From an uncultured Chlamydiae bacterium (GTDB lineage Bacteria; Chlamydiota; Chlamydiia; Chlamydiales; Rhabdochlamydiaceae), in assembly GCA_945952445.1 (NCBI GenBank), contig CAMFIG010000025.1, positions 1 to 33,494 of the forward strand: 33,494 bases of DNA, read 5' to 3'. The notes beneath the pieces are model-generated. The model saw only the letters and a program-made list of their open reading frames with translations. It ran no database searches and was not told the DNA's origin. The position numbers and the translations under genes were made by a program. Shown here piece after piece: positions 26,401-33,440 of this stretch (within the stretch, counting starts at the first letter, position 1; each line of letters begins with the position of its first letter).

Positions 26401-26796
26401 GGCGATCCTCATCTCAACAAATGCTTGCTCGCCTATCTTATTGATGGCAAAAACCGGATGCTGGCAGTCAAAGATGCTCATTCAGGGAAAATTTTAGCAA
26501 GGGCCCTATTCCGGATGCTCTGGGATCCTATCAAACAGGAGCCTGTCTTATTCCGAGACCGGATCTATCCTGACCCTTGTCCACCCGCTCATAAGAAAGC
26601 TTTGGATGGCTTGGCCAAAGAAAGGGCCCAAGCTTTAGGTCTTCGTTTATATGTGCAGGGAGATTTAACAGTTTCTGATACAATATCGATACAGTCCTTG
26701 GGGAGCAAAGCTCCATTTGAGTATGAAGATGCTGCAGACGGTATTAAAGCAAAAGGAGTCTTTACTATCGAAAAGGCAAAGGAAATGCCTCGTTAA
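23449..26796 (+). CDS. Large repeat protein 1, unknown family, candidate effector
   Basis: I do not recognise a characterised family. The protein has 1115 residues. It begins MSSQIGPIGPSYFSLEAF, a Ser/Gly/Pro-rich start without a Sec signal peptide, followed by a helical region to ~239. Seven tandem repeats of about 30 residues span 240-452; each opens with [FY]EIAKLCA and has YIQNFGI in the middle and a D-H/Y-L end. They are probably two-helix units stacking as a solenoid. Residues ~450-960 are helical. The C-terminal domain (about 960-1115) has CGTEVAGSCQRVDG (C972, C980), LNKCLLAYLIDGKNRMLAVKD and LARALFRMLWD. No membrane segment is seen. The neighbour downstream is a paralogue 40 bases away. 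Type III secretion is an inference from genome type and N-terminus. Confidence 0.85.
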   Translation: MSSQIGPIGPSYFSLEAFQRDRQDASSASLLQRALLSLQRQHRLAVFFHAIPQGQAFSVPEEWITSIVSRLTSGSCSTGTSLQQDHIKALEGFLLELRDPGNSIEALRAQFDSLGESMREILCRWVWHADKEPQGDPKYGEHRIQRDPRYLLSFMDENGNNTIERLIELASIEPLNIVIEQCSRETFHSAEVVLLDKSCKEALYTAIAEKFAEKFMQADIDLCSTILSEIASGDDPYMRYEIAKLCAKQGGGKTAVYIQKLGITNQDHLFEIAKLCAKQNGERTAMYIQNFGITNQDYLFEIAKLCSQHSGSVTAATIQNFGITNQDYLFAIAKLCSRQSGWTARHIQNFEITDQNHLFEIAKLCAKQEGRITACYIQNFRITNKDYLFAIAKLCAKQNGEGTAYYIERFGIRDPDHLFEIANLCALQDGKYTFSVIDQNFSSLTSSQKARLQNLCIWSMTSSFKLSDLGEDHFRTKIFPSVRRALNSEKYRFFMEAFPAPQEEQEGQIRQRKDRDILQNHPENVLELSPQAMAKIAAIQYILGEFSEGPIPEAVQAACIETLTYRNLSISFSCLLELSSYMQNPAAVETYRALISTLQTVSGIVHLRLPMLMVAKWMSACEKSTEVENACEGIKQCIIYQKSSFKNAHSGLMQTWLLTCLALEHQTELSAEEKIQLLHKATSRLDQKHPSEDLKKRISYLQALAMIQKEALREMVKKPIENLTEHLSNLIAAALSSDPYLGLGAVDKLTDKYLSTLAVMRVPNAWSTYAAQIQQIENPEVQKAFQHALIDILNETHRESRYVGESSPHIARIVQTHKEVWEQWKTSPKEQLVSSDLTEERSSFSFQEYLKTKCRDGHLRKADGTTLGFLTAVIESHPEAAAKQIECQEMAAKSEDPLLQAEDLFISLYLGKLSETEILEKKEELEKVIEALRDYEIANDLRGLLEGLTKSQELRQKVLAVDTDGWQDLLLCGTEVAGSCQRVDGDPHLNKCLLAYLIDGKNRMLAVKDAHSGKILARALFRMLWDPIKQEPVLFRDRIYPDPCPPAHKKALDGLAKERAQALGLRLYVQGDLTVSDTISIQSLGSKAPFEYEDAADGIKAKGVFTIEKAKEMPR
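24166..24804 (+). repeat. Seven ~90-base tandem repeats inside repeat protein 1
   Basis: Units start at 24166, 24256, 24346, 24436, 24523, 24613 and 24703. The fourth lacks one codon and the seventh is degenerate. Each codes for a 30-residue unit whose strongest positions are F/Y1, I3, A4, K5, L6, C7, Q10, G12, T15, A16, I19, I24 and L30. DNA identity between units is high in the first third of the unit and lower in the middle. Confidence 0.9.
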
Positions 26797-26836
26797 TTTA
26801 AAGATAAGTCCATCTGATTTTTAAGTAGAGCCAATC

Positions 26837-29800
26837 ATGTCATCACAGATCGGTCCTGTAGGACCTTCTTATTTTTCTTTAGAAGCTTTTTGTGGCGATA
26901 GTCAGCAAGTTTCTTCTTCAAGTCTTTTGCAGAGGGCTCTATTAAGCCTACAAAAACAATATAGGGTTGCTGTATCTTCGCGTACAATCCCTCAAGGCCA
27001 GGCATTTGCCGTTCCGGAAGAGTGGATTACAGGGATTGTGTTCCGTTTAATGACAAGAATACCTTCCCGTGGTCTATCACGAATTTCTCTTCAACAAGAC
27101 AACATAAAAGCATTAGAGAGTTTTTTGTTGGAACTGAGAGATCCTGGAAATTCTATAGAGGCTTTACGAGCACAGTTTGACAGTTTAGGCGAGTCTATGC
27201 GCGAGATTCTTTGCAGATGGGTATGGCATGCTGACAGGGAACCTGATGGGGGGCTTCAATATGGGAAGGACCAGATTCAAGGAGATCCTCGTTACTTGCT
27301 TTCTTTTGCGGATGAAAACGGAAACAACATCATAGAGCGCTTAATAGAGTTTGCATCCATTGAGCCTTTAAATATTGTGATCAAACAATGCGACCGAGAG
27401 ACGTTTAATTCTGTAGAGCCCATATTGGTAGATAAGTCCTGCAAGAAGACATTGTATATGGCAATAGCTCGAGGGTTTGCTAAAAAATTCGTAAATACTT
27501 CTACGAATCCCTTACAGCGTGGTCGTGTTTTGTCTCAAATCACTTTGATTGATGCTCTTTACGTGCGTTGTGAGATAGCAAAACTTTGCGCTCAGCAAGA
27601 TGGTAGAGGGACAGCTTGCTGTATTCAGAAAATGGGGGTCAGAGATCCGGAGCATCTCTTGGAAGTCGCAAAGCTCTGTGCTCAGCAAGATGGTAGAGGG
27701 ACATCTGAGTATATCCAGAATTTTTGGATCAGAGATCCAGATCATCTCTTCGAAGTCGCAAAGCTCTGTGCTCAGCAATCTGGAGAATGGACAGCTTATT
27801 ATATTGAGAAATTTGGAATTAGAGATCCAGATCATCTCTTTGAGATTGCAAAGCTCTGTGCAAAGAGGAATGGACGAGACACCGCTTCTTATATGCAGAA
27901 CTTTGGGATCAGAGATCCTGAGCATCTCTTTGAGATCGCAAAGCTCTGTACAAAACAGAATAGATGGGGAATATCTTGTTATATTCGTAATTTTAAGATC
28001 GCAGAAGAAGATCATCGTTTCGAGATCGCAAAGCTCTGTGCAAAGAAGAATGGGAGCGAGACAGTTCTGTATATTCGCGACTTTGGGATTACAGATGCAG
28101 AGCATCTCTTTGAAATCGCAAAGCTCTGTGCCCAGCAAGATGGAGAATATGTCTTCTCATCGATAGATACAGTTTTTTTTCATTTAACATCCCGTCAACA
28201 AGCTCGACTGAGAAATTTGTGTGTTTGGAGGATGGTCTCTTCTCTTGAGCTTTCAGATTCAGGTAAAAACCATTTTGTGGCAAAGGTATTCCCTTCTGTG
28301 AGAAAAAAGCTGAGTTCAGAAAAATATCGATTTTTTATGGGAGCATTTCCGGCGCCTCAAGGAGAGCTAGAAGGGCAGATCCGCCAAAGGAAAGACAGGG
28401 ATATCCTAGAAAATCATCCAGAAAATATATCAGAGCTCAGTCCTCAAGCGATGGCAAAGATCTCTGCCATCCAGTATATCCTAGATGAGTTTTCCGAAGG
28501 ACCCATTCATGAGACTATCCAAGCAGCTTGTATAGAGATCTTTACATACAGAAATCTTTGCATTTCCTTTTCTTGTCTGTTGGAGCTTTCCAGCTTTATG
28601 CAAAATCCGATAGCTGTAGAAACATATGAGGCTTTAATCTCTACAATAAATCGTATCTCTTCCGGGATTGTACACTTGCGCCTTCCCATGCTCATGGTTG
28701 CCAAATGGATGGCGGCTTGTGAAAAGTCTACAGCACTCGAACACGCCTGTGAGGGTATAAAACAATGCATCATGCGCCAAAAGAGCCCTTTTAAAAATGC
28801 CTACAGTGGACTTATGCAAACATGGCTTCTTACCTGTTTGGCATTAGAACACCAAACGGAGTTATCTGCAGAAGAAAAGATCCCATTGTTACATAAGGCG
28901 ACATCAGCATTGGATCCAAAGGATCCAGCTGAAGATCTAAAGAAAAGACTCTCCTGTTTACAAGCGCTTGTAATGGTGCAGCAAGAAGCTCTTAGAAAAA
29001 TAGTAAAAGAGCCTATAGAGAATTTAACAGAACATGTATCTAATTTAATTGCAACCGCCCTTTCTCAGAATCCCGACTTGGGATTGGAAAAAGTTGATCA
29101 TCTCACTGATAAATACTTATCGACGCTGGCAGCGATGCGGGTTCCCAATGCCTGGAGCGCCTATGCTGCGCGGATCAAACAAACAGAGAATCCAGAGGTG
29201 CAGAAAGCATTTCAGCATGCTCTTATAGAGATTCTTGAGGGCAGACATAGAGAATCTAGATATGCGGATGAGAGCAGTCCTCATATTATTCGGATTGTTC
29301 AAACACATAAAGAAGTATGGGATCGATGGAAGCTTCCTCATGAAGGACAGATAGTATCATCCGACCTTGCAGAAGAGAGCTCTTCTTTTTCTTTTCAAGA
29401 GTATCTAAGGACAAAATGTGGAGATGGGCATCTTCAAAAAGCAGATAGCACGACATTAGTTTTTTTGACTGCTGTTGTAAAGTCTTCCCCAGAGACTGCA
29501 GCAAAGCAAATTGAGTGCCAGGAGATGGCAGTAAAAAGCGATGATCCGCTCTTGTTAGCACAAGATCTGTTAATCGGCTTATACCTTGGTAAGGGGTCTG
29601 AAACAGAGATCTTGGAAAAAAAAGAAGATCTAGAAAGAGCAATTCATGCACTGCGAGACTATGAGATAGCAAATGACCTGCAAGGGTTACTAGAAGGACT
29701 TTCTAAAAGCCAATCCCAGAGACAAAAAGTGCTTGTCATCGATACTGACGACTGGCAGGACTTATTTTTATGTGGCACCGAGGTTGCCGGTTCTTGTCAG

Positions 29801-30205
29801 AGGGTTGATGGCGAGCCTCATCTCAATAAATGTCTACTTGCTTATCTTATTGATGGCAAAAACAGGATGCTAGCAGTCAAAGATCCAGCTTCGGGAAAAA
29901 TTCTGGCAAGGGCCCTATTTCGGATGCTTTGGGATCCAATCAAACAGAAGCCTGTCTTATTCCGAGACCGGATCTATCCTGACCCTTGTCCACCTGCTCA
30001 TAAGAAAGCTTTGGATGGCTTGGCCCAAAAAAGAGCCCAAGCTTTAGGTCTTGCTTTATATGTACAAGGAGATTTGGGAGATCCTGGCGCAGTATTGATC
30101 CGGTCTTTGGGGAGTAAAGCTCCTTTCGAGTATGAAGATGCAGTAGAGGGGGTCATGGAAAAAGGAGTCTTTACTATCGAAAAGACTACGGAAATGCTTC
30201 TCTGA
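26837..30205 (+). CDS. Large repeat protein 2, paralogue of the upstream gene
   Basis: The 1122-residue protein matches the upstream one along its whole length and has the same start (MSSQIGPVGPSYFSLEAF). Seven 30-residue repeats begin at residue 245; their middle and end differ from those of protein 1 (typically IRDPDHL in place of ITNQDYL), so the repeats have evolved faster than the flanks. The C-terminal domain with CGTEVAGSCQRVDGEP and LLAYLIDGKNRMLAVKD is nearly identical, which argues for a shared function there and different targets in the repeat part. The gene starts 40 bases after its neighbour and is probably cotranscribed. No known catalytic motif is recognised; the function is unknown. 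Confidence 0.85.
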   Translation: MSSQIGPVGPSYFSLEAFCGDSQQVSSSSLLQRALLSLQKQYRVAVSSRTIPQGQAFAVPEEWITGIVFRLMTRIPSRGLSRISLQQDNIKALESFLLELRDPGNSIEALRAQFDSLGESMREILCRWVWHADREPDGGLQYGKDQIQGDPRYLLSFADENGNNIIERLIEFASIEPLNIVIKQCDRETFNSVEPILVDKSCKKTLYMAIARGFAKKFVNTSTNPLQRGRVLSQITLIDALYVRCEIAKLCAQQDGRGTACCIQKMGVRDPEHLLEVAKLCAQQDGRGTSEYIQNFWIRDPDHLFEVAKLCAQQSGEWTAYYIEKFGIRDPDHLFEIAKLCAKRNGRDTASYMQNFGIRDPEHLFEIAKLCTKQNRWGISCYIRNFKIAEEDHRFEIAKLCAKKNGSETVLYIRDFGITDAEHLFEIAKLCAQQDGEYVFSSIDTVFFHLTSRQQARLRNLCVWRMVSSLELSDSGKNHFVAKVFPSVRKKLSSEKYRFFMGAFPAPQGELEGQIRQRKDRDILENHPENISELSPQAMAKISAIQYILDEFSEGPIHETIQAACIEIFTYRNLCISFSCLLELSSFMQNPIAVETYEALISTINRISSGIVHLRLPMLMVAKWMAACEKSTALEHACEGIKQCIMRQKSPFKNAYSGLMQTWLLTCLALEHQTELSAEEKIPLLHKATSALDPKDPAEDLKKRLSCLQALVMVQQEALRKIVKEPIENLTEHVSNLIATALSQNPDLGLEKVDHLTDKYLSTLAAMRVPNAWSAYAARIKQTENPEVQKAFQHALIEILEGRHRESRYADESSPHIIRIVQTHKEVWDRWKLPHEGQIVSSDLAEESSSFSFQEYLRTKCGDGHLQKADSTTLVFLTAVVKSSPETAAKQIECQEMAVKSDDPLLLAQDLLIGLYLGKGSETEILEKKEDLERAIHALRDYEIANDLQGLLEGLSKSQSQRQKVLVIDTDDWQDLFLCGTEVAGSCQRVDGEPHLNKCLLAYLIDGKNRMLAVKDPASGKILARALFRMLWDPIKQKPVLFRDRIYPDPCPPAHKKALDGLAQKRAQALGLALYVQGDLGDPGAVLIRSLGSKAPFEYEDAVEGVMEKGVFTIEKTTEMLL
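27569..28210 (+). repeat. Seven ~90-base tandem repeats inside repeat protein 2
   Basis: Units start at 27569 and every 90 bases to 28109, the last being degenerate and longer. The consensus opening is FEIAKLCAQQ, with I/V and A/T changes. Six of the seven have exactly 30 codons. Confidence 0.9.
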
Positions 30206-30220
30206 CACAATGTGAAAAAT

Positions 30221-30243
30221 AATCTATCTATTTTAGAGAGATT
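30221..30243 (+). terminator. Weak hairpin after the second repeat-protein gene
   Basis: AATCTATCT and AGAGAGATT pair over 9 bases with one mismatch around a 5-base loop. A T-rich stretch follows after about 12 bases, which is farther than usual, so terminator function is uncertain. Confidence 0.3.
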
Positions 30244-30341
30244 CTAAGAGTTGGTAAATTTTTTATTTGATTCAACGTTTCTGTGGTGCTTATTTGCAGC
30301 GGGATTGTATACTTGTGCATCCTAAAGTTCAAGAGGTTCTC

Positions 30342-31712
30342 ATGGGGAATAAAATCCATTTTACAAGTCTGGGCTGCGCTAGAAACCTAGTAGATACAGA
30401 AGTCATGATAGGGATTTTGCTGCGAGCAGGTTATGAAGCGACGCCAGATGCTCAAGAGGCTGACTTTTTGGTAGTCAATACTTGTGGGTTTCTCGCTTCT
30501 TCTAGGGAAGAATCTTGCGAGACCATAGACAGGCTGATTCAGGAGAAAAAACCTTCGGCAAAGCTTGTTGTAGCCGGGTGTATGGTTCAAAAACATAAAG
30601 CAGAACTAGAAGAGCGGTTTTCGGAAATCCATTACTATTTAGGCTCCGGAGATGTCGAAAAGATTTTAGAAGCCATTGAGACCCAAGAACCGGGTTCTGC
30701 AGTCTCTCAAGCGAGAAGCTACTTGCAGTGGGGGGAAGTCCCAAGACAGGTATCTACGCCAAAACACTATGCCTATCTAAAAATAGCGGAAGGGTGTGCT
30801 AAGCAATGTGCTTTCTGTATCATTCCTAAAATCAAGGGGCCTTTAAAAAGCAAGCCAGTAGAGCAGGTTCTCAAAGAATTTCAAATTCTTTTAGATCAAG
30901 GAGCGCATGAGATTATCTTGATCGCGCAAGATCTGGGAGATTATGGAAAAGAAACCAAAGAGAAGAAGAATCTCGAATTTCTCCTTCAGGAGATGTGTAA
31001 AATAGAGCGGCCATTTTGGCTGAGGCTTTTATATTTATATCCCGATGAGATCACCGATGAATTGATCTCTATTTTAGAAAAAGACCCAAGGATATGCCGG
31101 TATTTGGATATGCCGATTCAGCATATCAATGATGACGTTCTCCGGTTGATGAGAAGAAAAACTTCCAAAGAGCAGATTGTAAGTACCATTGCAAAATTGC
31201 GCGCAAAACTTCCTGATATTGTGATTCGAACCAGCTTGATGGTGGGATTTCCTGGGGAGACAGAAGAGCAATTTGCAGAGCTTTTGGAATTTGTCCGAAC
31301 ACAAGCTCTGGACAACATCGGGATTTTCAAATATTCCAAGGAAGAAGAATCCCATTCGGCCAAGCTGCCGGACCATATCAGCGAAGAGGTTAAGGAAAAG
31401 CGCTACCATAAACTGGCTCAAGCCCAAATGGATATTGTCCGCCAAAATAACCGTAAAAAAATCGGAAAGACTTACAAGGTGCTCGTCGAGGGATATCATC
31501 CAGATTCCTCCTTTTTAATGAGAGGCCGCTATGCTGGGCAGTGTCCAGAAATTGATGGACAAGTAATCATTAACGATGGAAGGAAGGTGACAGCCTTTGG
31601 GGAGTTCTATGATGTCGAAATCACAGCTGTTGCAGATTACGATCTCATCGGAAGAGTTGTAGGCTCCCATAAAAAAACACCTATCAAAAAACCAAAATTG
31701 GTGCTTGCGTGA
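30342..31712 (+). CDS. rimO: Ribosomal protein S12 methylthiotransferase
   Basis: The 456-residue radical SAM enzyme adds a methylthio group to the conserved Asp of ribosomal protein S12. The N-terminal UPF0004 domain has cysteines C12, C48 and C80 for the auxiliary [4Fe-4S] cluster; the radical SAM triad is C152, C156 and C159 in GCAKQCAFCIIP. YLDMPIQHINDDVLRLMRR and the C-terminal TRAM domain (about 390-456) are complete. SLGCARNLVDTEVM distinguishes RimO from MiaB. The ATG at 30342 has AGAGG upstream and is preferred to an in-frame TTG at 30267. The stop overlaps the next start (GTGA). Confidence 0.95.
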   Translation: MGNKIHFTSLGCARNLVDTEVMIGILLRAGYEATPDAQEADFLVVNTCGFLASSREESCETIDRLIQEKKPSAKLVVAGCMVQKHKAELEERFSEIHYYLGSGDVEKILEAIETQEPGSAVSQARSYLQWGEVPRQVSTPKHYAYLKIAEGCAKQCAFCIIPKIKGPLKSKPVEQVLKEFQILLDQGAHEIILIAQDLGDYGKETKEKKNLEFLLQEMCKIERPFWLRLLYLYPDEITDELISILEKDPRICRYLDMPIQHINDDVLRLMRRKTSKEQIVSTIAKLRAKLPDIVIRTSLMVGFPGETEEQFAELLEFVRTQALDNIGIFKYSKEEESHSAKLPDHISEEVKEKRYHKLAQAQMDIVRQNNRKKIGKTYKVLVEGYHPDSSFLMRGRYAGQCPEIDGQVIINDGRKVTAFGEFYDVEITAVADYDLIGRVVGSHKKTPIKKPKLVLA

Positions 31713-32881
31713 AGGTTTTTTTAAAAAAAGATAAGGAACGCGCTCTTCTTATGAATCGCCATCCCTGGATTTTTTCAGGGGCAGTAGAGCGCTTTCCCGA
31801 TGGACTCTCTTCAGGAGACATTGCCCATGTATATAGTTCTAAGGGAGAATTTTTAGCGACGGCCTATTTTCATACTTCTAACTCTCTTTCGGGTCGGGTT
31901 TTGAGTTTTTCTCAAGAGCCGGTAGAAAAGATTCTCAAGGATCGTATAGAACGCGCTTGGAAGATGCGCCATCTTTGGATCGACACAAACCAAACCAATT
32001 GCTTTCGATGGATTAACTCAGAAGAAGATGGCTTGCCGGGCCTGATTGTCGACTTCTACAATGGTGTGCTTGTTGTGCAAGTCCATACTTGTGGGATGGA
32101 AAAGTTAAAACCTCTTGTCATTGACTTTTTAGTCGATTGCGCCCAGCCCTGCTCTATTTATGAAAAATCCAACTCTTCAGCTAGATTGCAAGAGGGGTTG
32201 CTTCCTTATGAAGGCCATCTCTTAGGAGAGAATATTGAAGAATGTGAGGTCTTAGAGTATGGGATCCGTCTACTCGTATCGATTGTAGAGGGACAAAAAA
32301 CTGGTTTATTTTTAGACCAACGAGAGATGCGCAAAAAAGTAAGAGAGCTCTCTAAAGGCCGCAGAGTCCTCAATTGTTTTTCCTATACAGGAGGCTTTTC
32401 ATTATCGGCTCTTTGCGGAGGAGCGCAACATGTAACGAGCGTGGACATTTGTTCTAAGGCCTGCCATCGGAACGAAAAAAACACTCGTTTAAATGGTTTT
32501 TCCGAAGAAAATCACACCGTGCTTTGCGAGGATGTGTTTCATTTTTTCGACAAAAACGCCCTATCTTCCTATGAGATCATCCTTTTAGACCCTCCGGCTT
32601 TTGCAAAAAAAAGACAAGATATCCCTTCTGCCAGCAAAGGATACAGGGAACTCAATGCACAAGTATTCGAAAGATGCGCTCCCAATACACTGGTATTGAC
32701 AGCTTCTTGTTCTTATTTCATAGATCGGGATCTATTTCAACAGCTGATCTTCCAAGCAGCTTCTACAGTTGGTAGGAACGTACAAATTCTATCTCGCCAT
32801 ATCCAGGCCTTAGACCATCCCATTTCTTTGTTTCATCCGGAAGGAGACTACCTGAAAAGCTTGCTTTTGTTTGTAGAATAA
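31709..32881 (+). CDS. rlmI: RlmI-like 23S rRNA cytosine-C5 methyltransferase
   Basis: The 390-residue protein has an N-terminal PUA RNA-binding domain (HPWIFSGAVERFP, about 18-30), an EEHVLD-like linker, then a Rossmann methyltransferase with GQKTGLFLDQREMR (about 205-218), LNCFSYTGGFSLSAL (motif I, about 226-240) and LDPPAFAK (motif IV, about 293-300). The family includes RlmI, which makes m5C1962 in E. coli 23S rRNA; relatives modify other sites, so the exact site is inferred. The start codon is GTG, overlapping the rimO TGA by 4 bases, so both ribosome-modifying genes are translationally coupled. Confidence 0.87.
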   Translation: MKVFLKKDKERALLMNRHPWIFSGAVERFPDGLSSGDIAHVYSSKGEFLATAYFHTSNSLSGRVLSFSQEPVEKILKDRIERAWKMRHLWIDTNQTNCFRWINSEEDGLPGLIVDFYNGVLVVQVHTCGMEKLKPLVIDFLVDCAQPCSIYEKSNSSARLQEGLLPYEGHLLGENIEECEVLEYGIRLLVSIVEGQKTGLFLDQREMRKKVRELSKGRRVLNCFSYTGGFSLSALCGGAQHVTSVDICSKACHRNEKNTRLNGFSEENHTVLCEDVFHFFDKNALSSYEIILLDPPAFAKKRQDIPSASKGYRELNAQVFERCAPNTLVLTASCSYFIDRDLFQQLIFQAASTVGRNVQILSRHIQALDHPISLFHPEGDYLKSLLLFVE

Positions 32882-32911
32882 AAGTCTTTAGGACTGCATA
32901 TTGAGGTTTAA

Positions 32912-32979
32912 AGGAGAGGGTGTCTAGCGAGATTGCCTCGGGTGATACCGGAACTTGAGGGTCCTTATGGACGCTAGAC
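32912..32979 (+). promoter_or_regulatory. Structured leader in front of the acetyltransferase gene
   Basis: GTCTAGCG (32922-32929) and CGCTAGAC (32972-32979) form an 8-bp stem closing a region with two further hairpins: CCTC/GAGG (32936-32939 with 32957-32960) and GTCC-TTAT-GGAC (32961-32972; the last base is shared with the outer stem). An AAAGGAGAGG Shine-Dalgarno at 32911-32920 precedes a GTG that opens only 12 codons. ATG at 32968, behind GAGGG, opens MDARL. The acetyltransferase ATG itself at 32993 has no Shine-Dalgarno. This looks like a regulatory leader or a small structured RNA; no known riboswitch class is recognised. Confidence 0.4.
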
Positions 32980-32992
32980 TCTGAAAAAAACG

Positions 32993-33409
32993 ATGCAATT
33001 CAAATTTATTCATCTATCAGATCCTTATTATCAAGCTGAGCTCATGCTGCGTTGGGAAGTTCTTGGTAAACCTTTAGGACTTCCTCCAGGTCAACAGCAG
33101 GAGAAGGAGGAATTAGAAAGCATCCATCTAGTAGCTTTAGAGCAAAAAAAACTCGTCGAGTGTGTTTTATTTCATCCAGAAGGAGAGAAAGCGGGGAAGA
33201 TCTTTCAGTTGGCGTTTAGTGAAGAGTACCGAGGGCGCGGCTTTGGGAGAAAGATGATCTCTACGCTCGAGCAGTTCCTTGCAAAAAAGGGAATATCTGA
33301 TCTGTATGTAGAAGCTCAAGAAGAGGCTCAAGGCTTTTTTTCTAGCTTAGGATATCATCCGGAAGGGCTAGTAGATAGCACTTGCCAAAAGATGAAAAAG
33401 TGCATATAA
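32993..33409 (+). CDS. GNAT-family N-acetyltransferase
   Basis: The 138-residue protein has the GNAT core: strand-helix start IHLSDPYYQAELMLRWEVL, then IFQLAFSEEYRGRGFGRKMI (acetyl-CoA pyrophosphate loop RGRGFG near residue 80), and LYVEAQEEAQGFFSSLGYHPEG (motif B). LRWEVLGKPLGLPPG near residue 20 places it with small YjcF-like members of unknown substrate. The ATG at 32993 lacks a Shine-Dalgarno sequence and follows a structured leader. It lies right next to an IS end and has no operon partner. Confidence 0.85.
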   Translation: MQFKFIHLSDPYYQAELMLRWEVLGKPLGLPPGQQQEKEELESIHLVALEQKKLVECVLFHPEGEKAGKIFQLAFSEEYRGRGFGRKMISTLEQFLAKKGISDLYVEAQEEAQGFFSSLGYHPEGLVDSTCQKMKKCI

Positions 33410-33417
33410 GTCATGTC

Positions 33418-33440
33418 GGGTGTAAATAAAGGTTTTAGGC
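33418..33440 (+). repeat. Terminal inverted repeat of an insertion sequence (right edge)
   Basis: Reads GGGTGTAAATAAAGG inward from 33418 and matches, on the opposite strand, the left-edge copy at 32-54 at 22 of 23 bases. It starts 8 bases after the acetyltransferase stop and contains the stop codon of the transposase fragment that follows. Confidence 0.65.

Noticed and set aside
27512-28166. Long open frames on the minus strand (208 codons) and in another plus frame (188 codons) across the second repeat array
   Set aside because: A 90-base period keeps all frames free of stops when one unit is. They are shadows of the coding repeats; the same applies to 24127-24552 in the first gene.
24166-28210. 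CRISPR-like direct repeats
   Set aside because: The repeats are 90 bases long, contiguous without spacers and in frame inside proteins.
32922-32979. tRNA or small SRP RNA
   Set aside because: The cloverleaf-like pairing lacks a T-arm sequence, anticodon-size loop and the conserved SRP apical loop.
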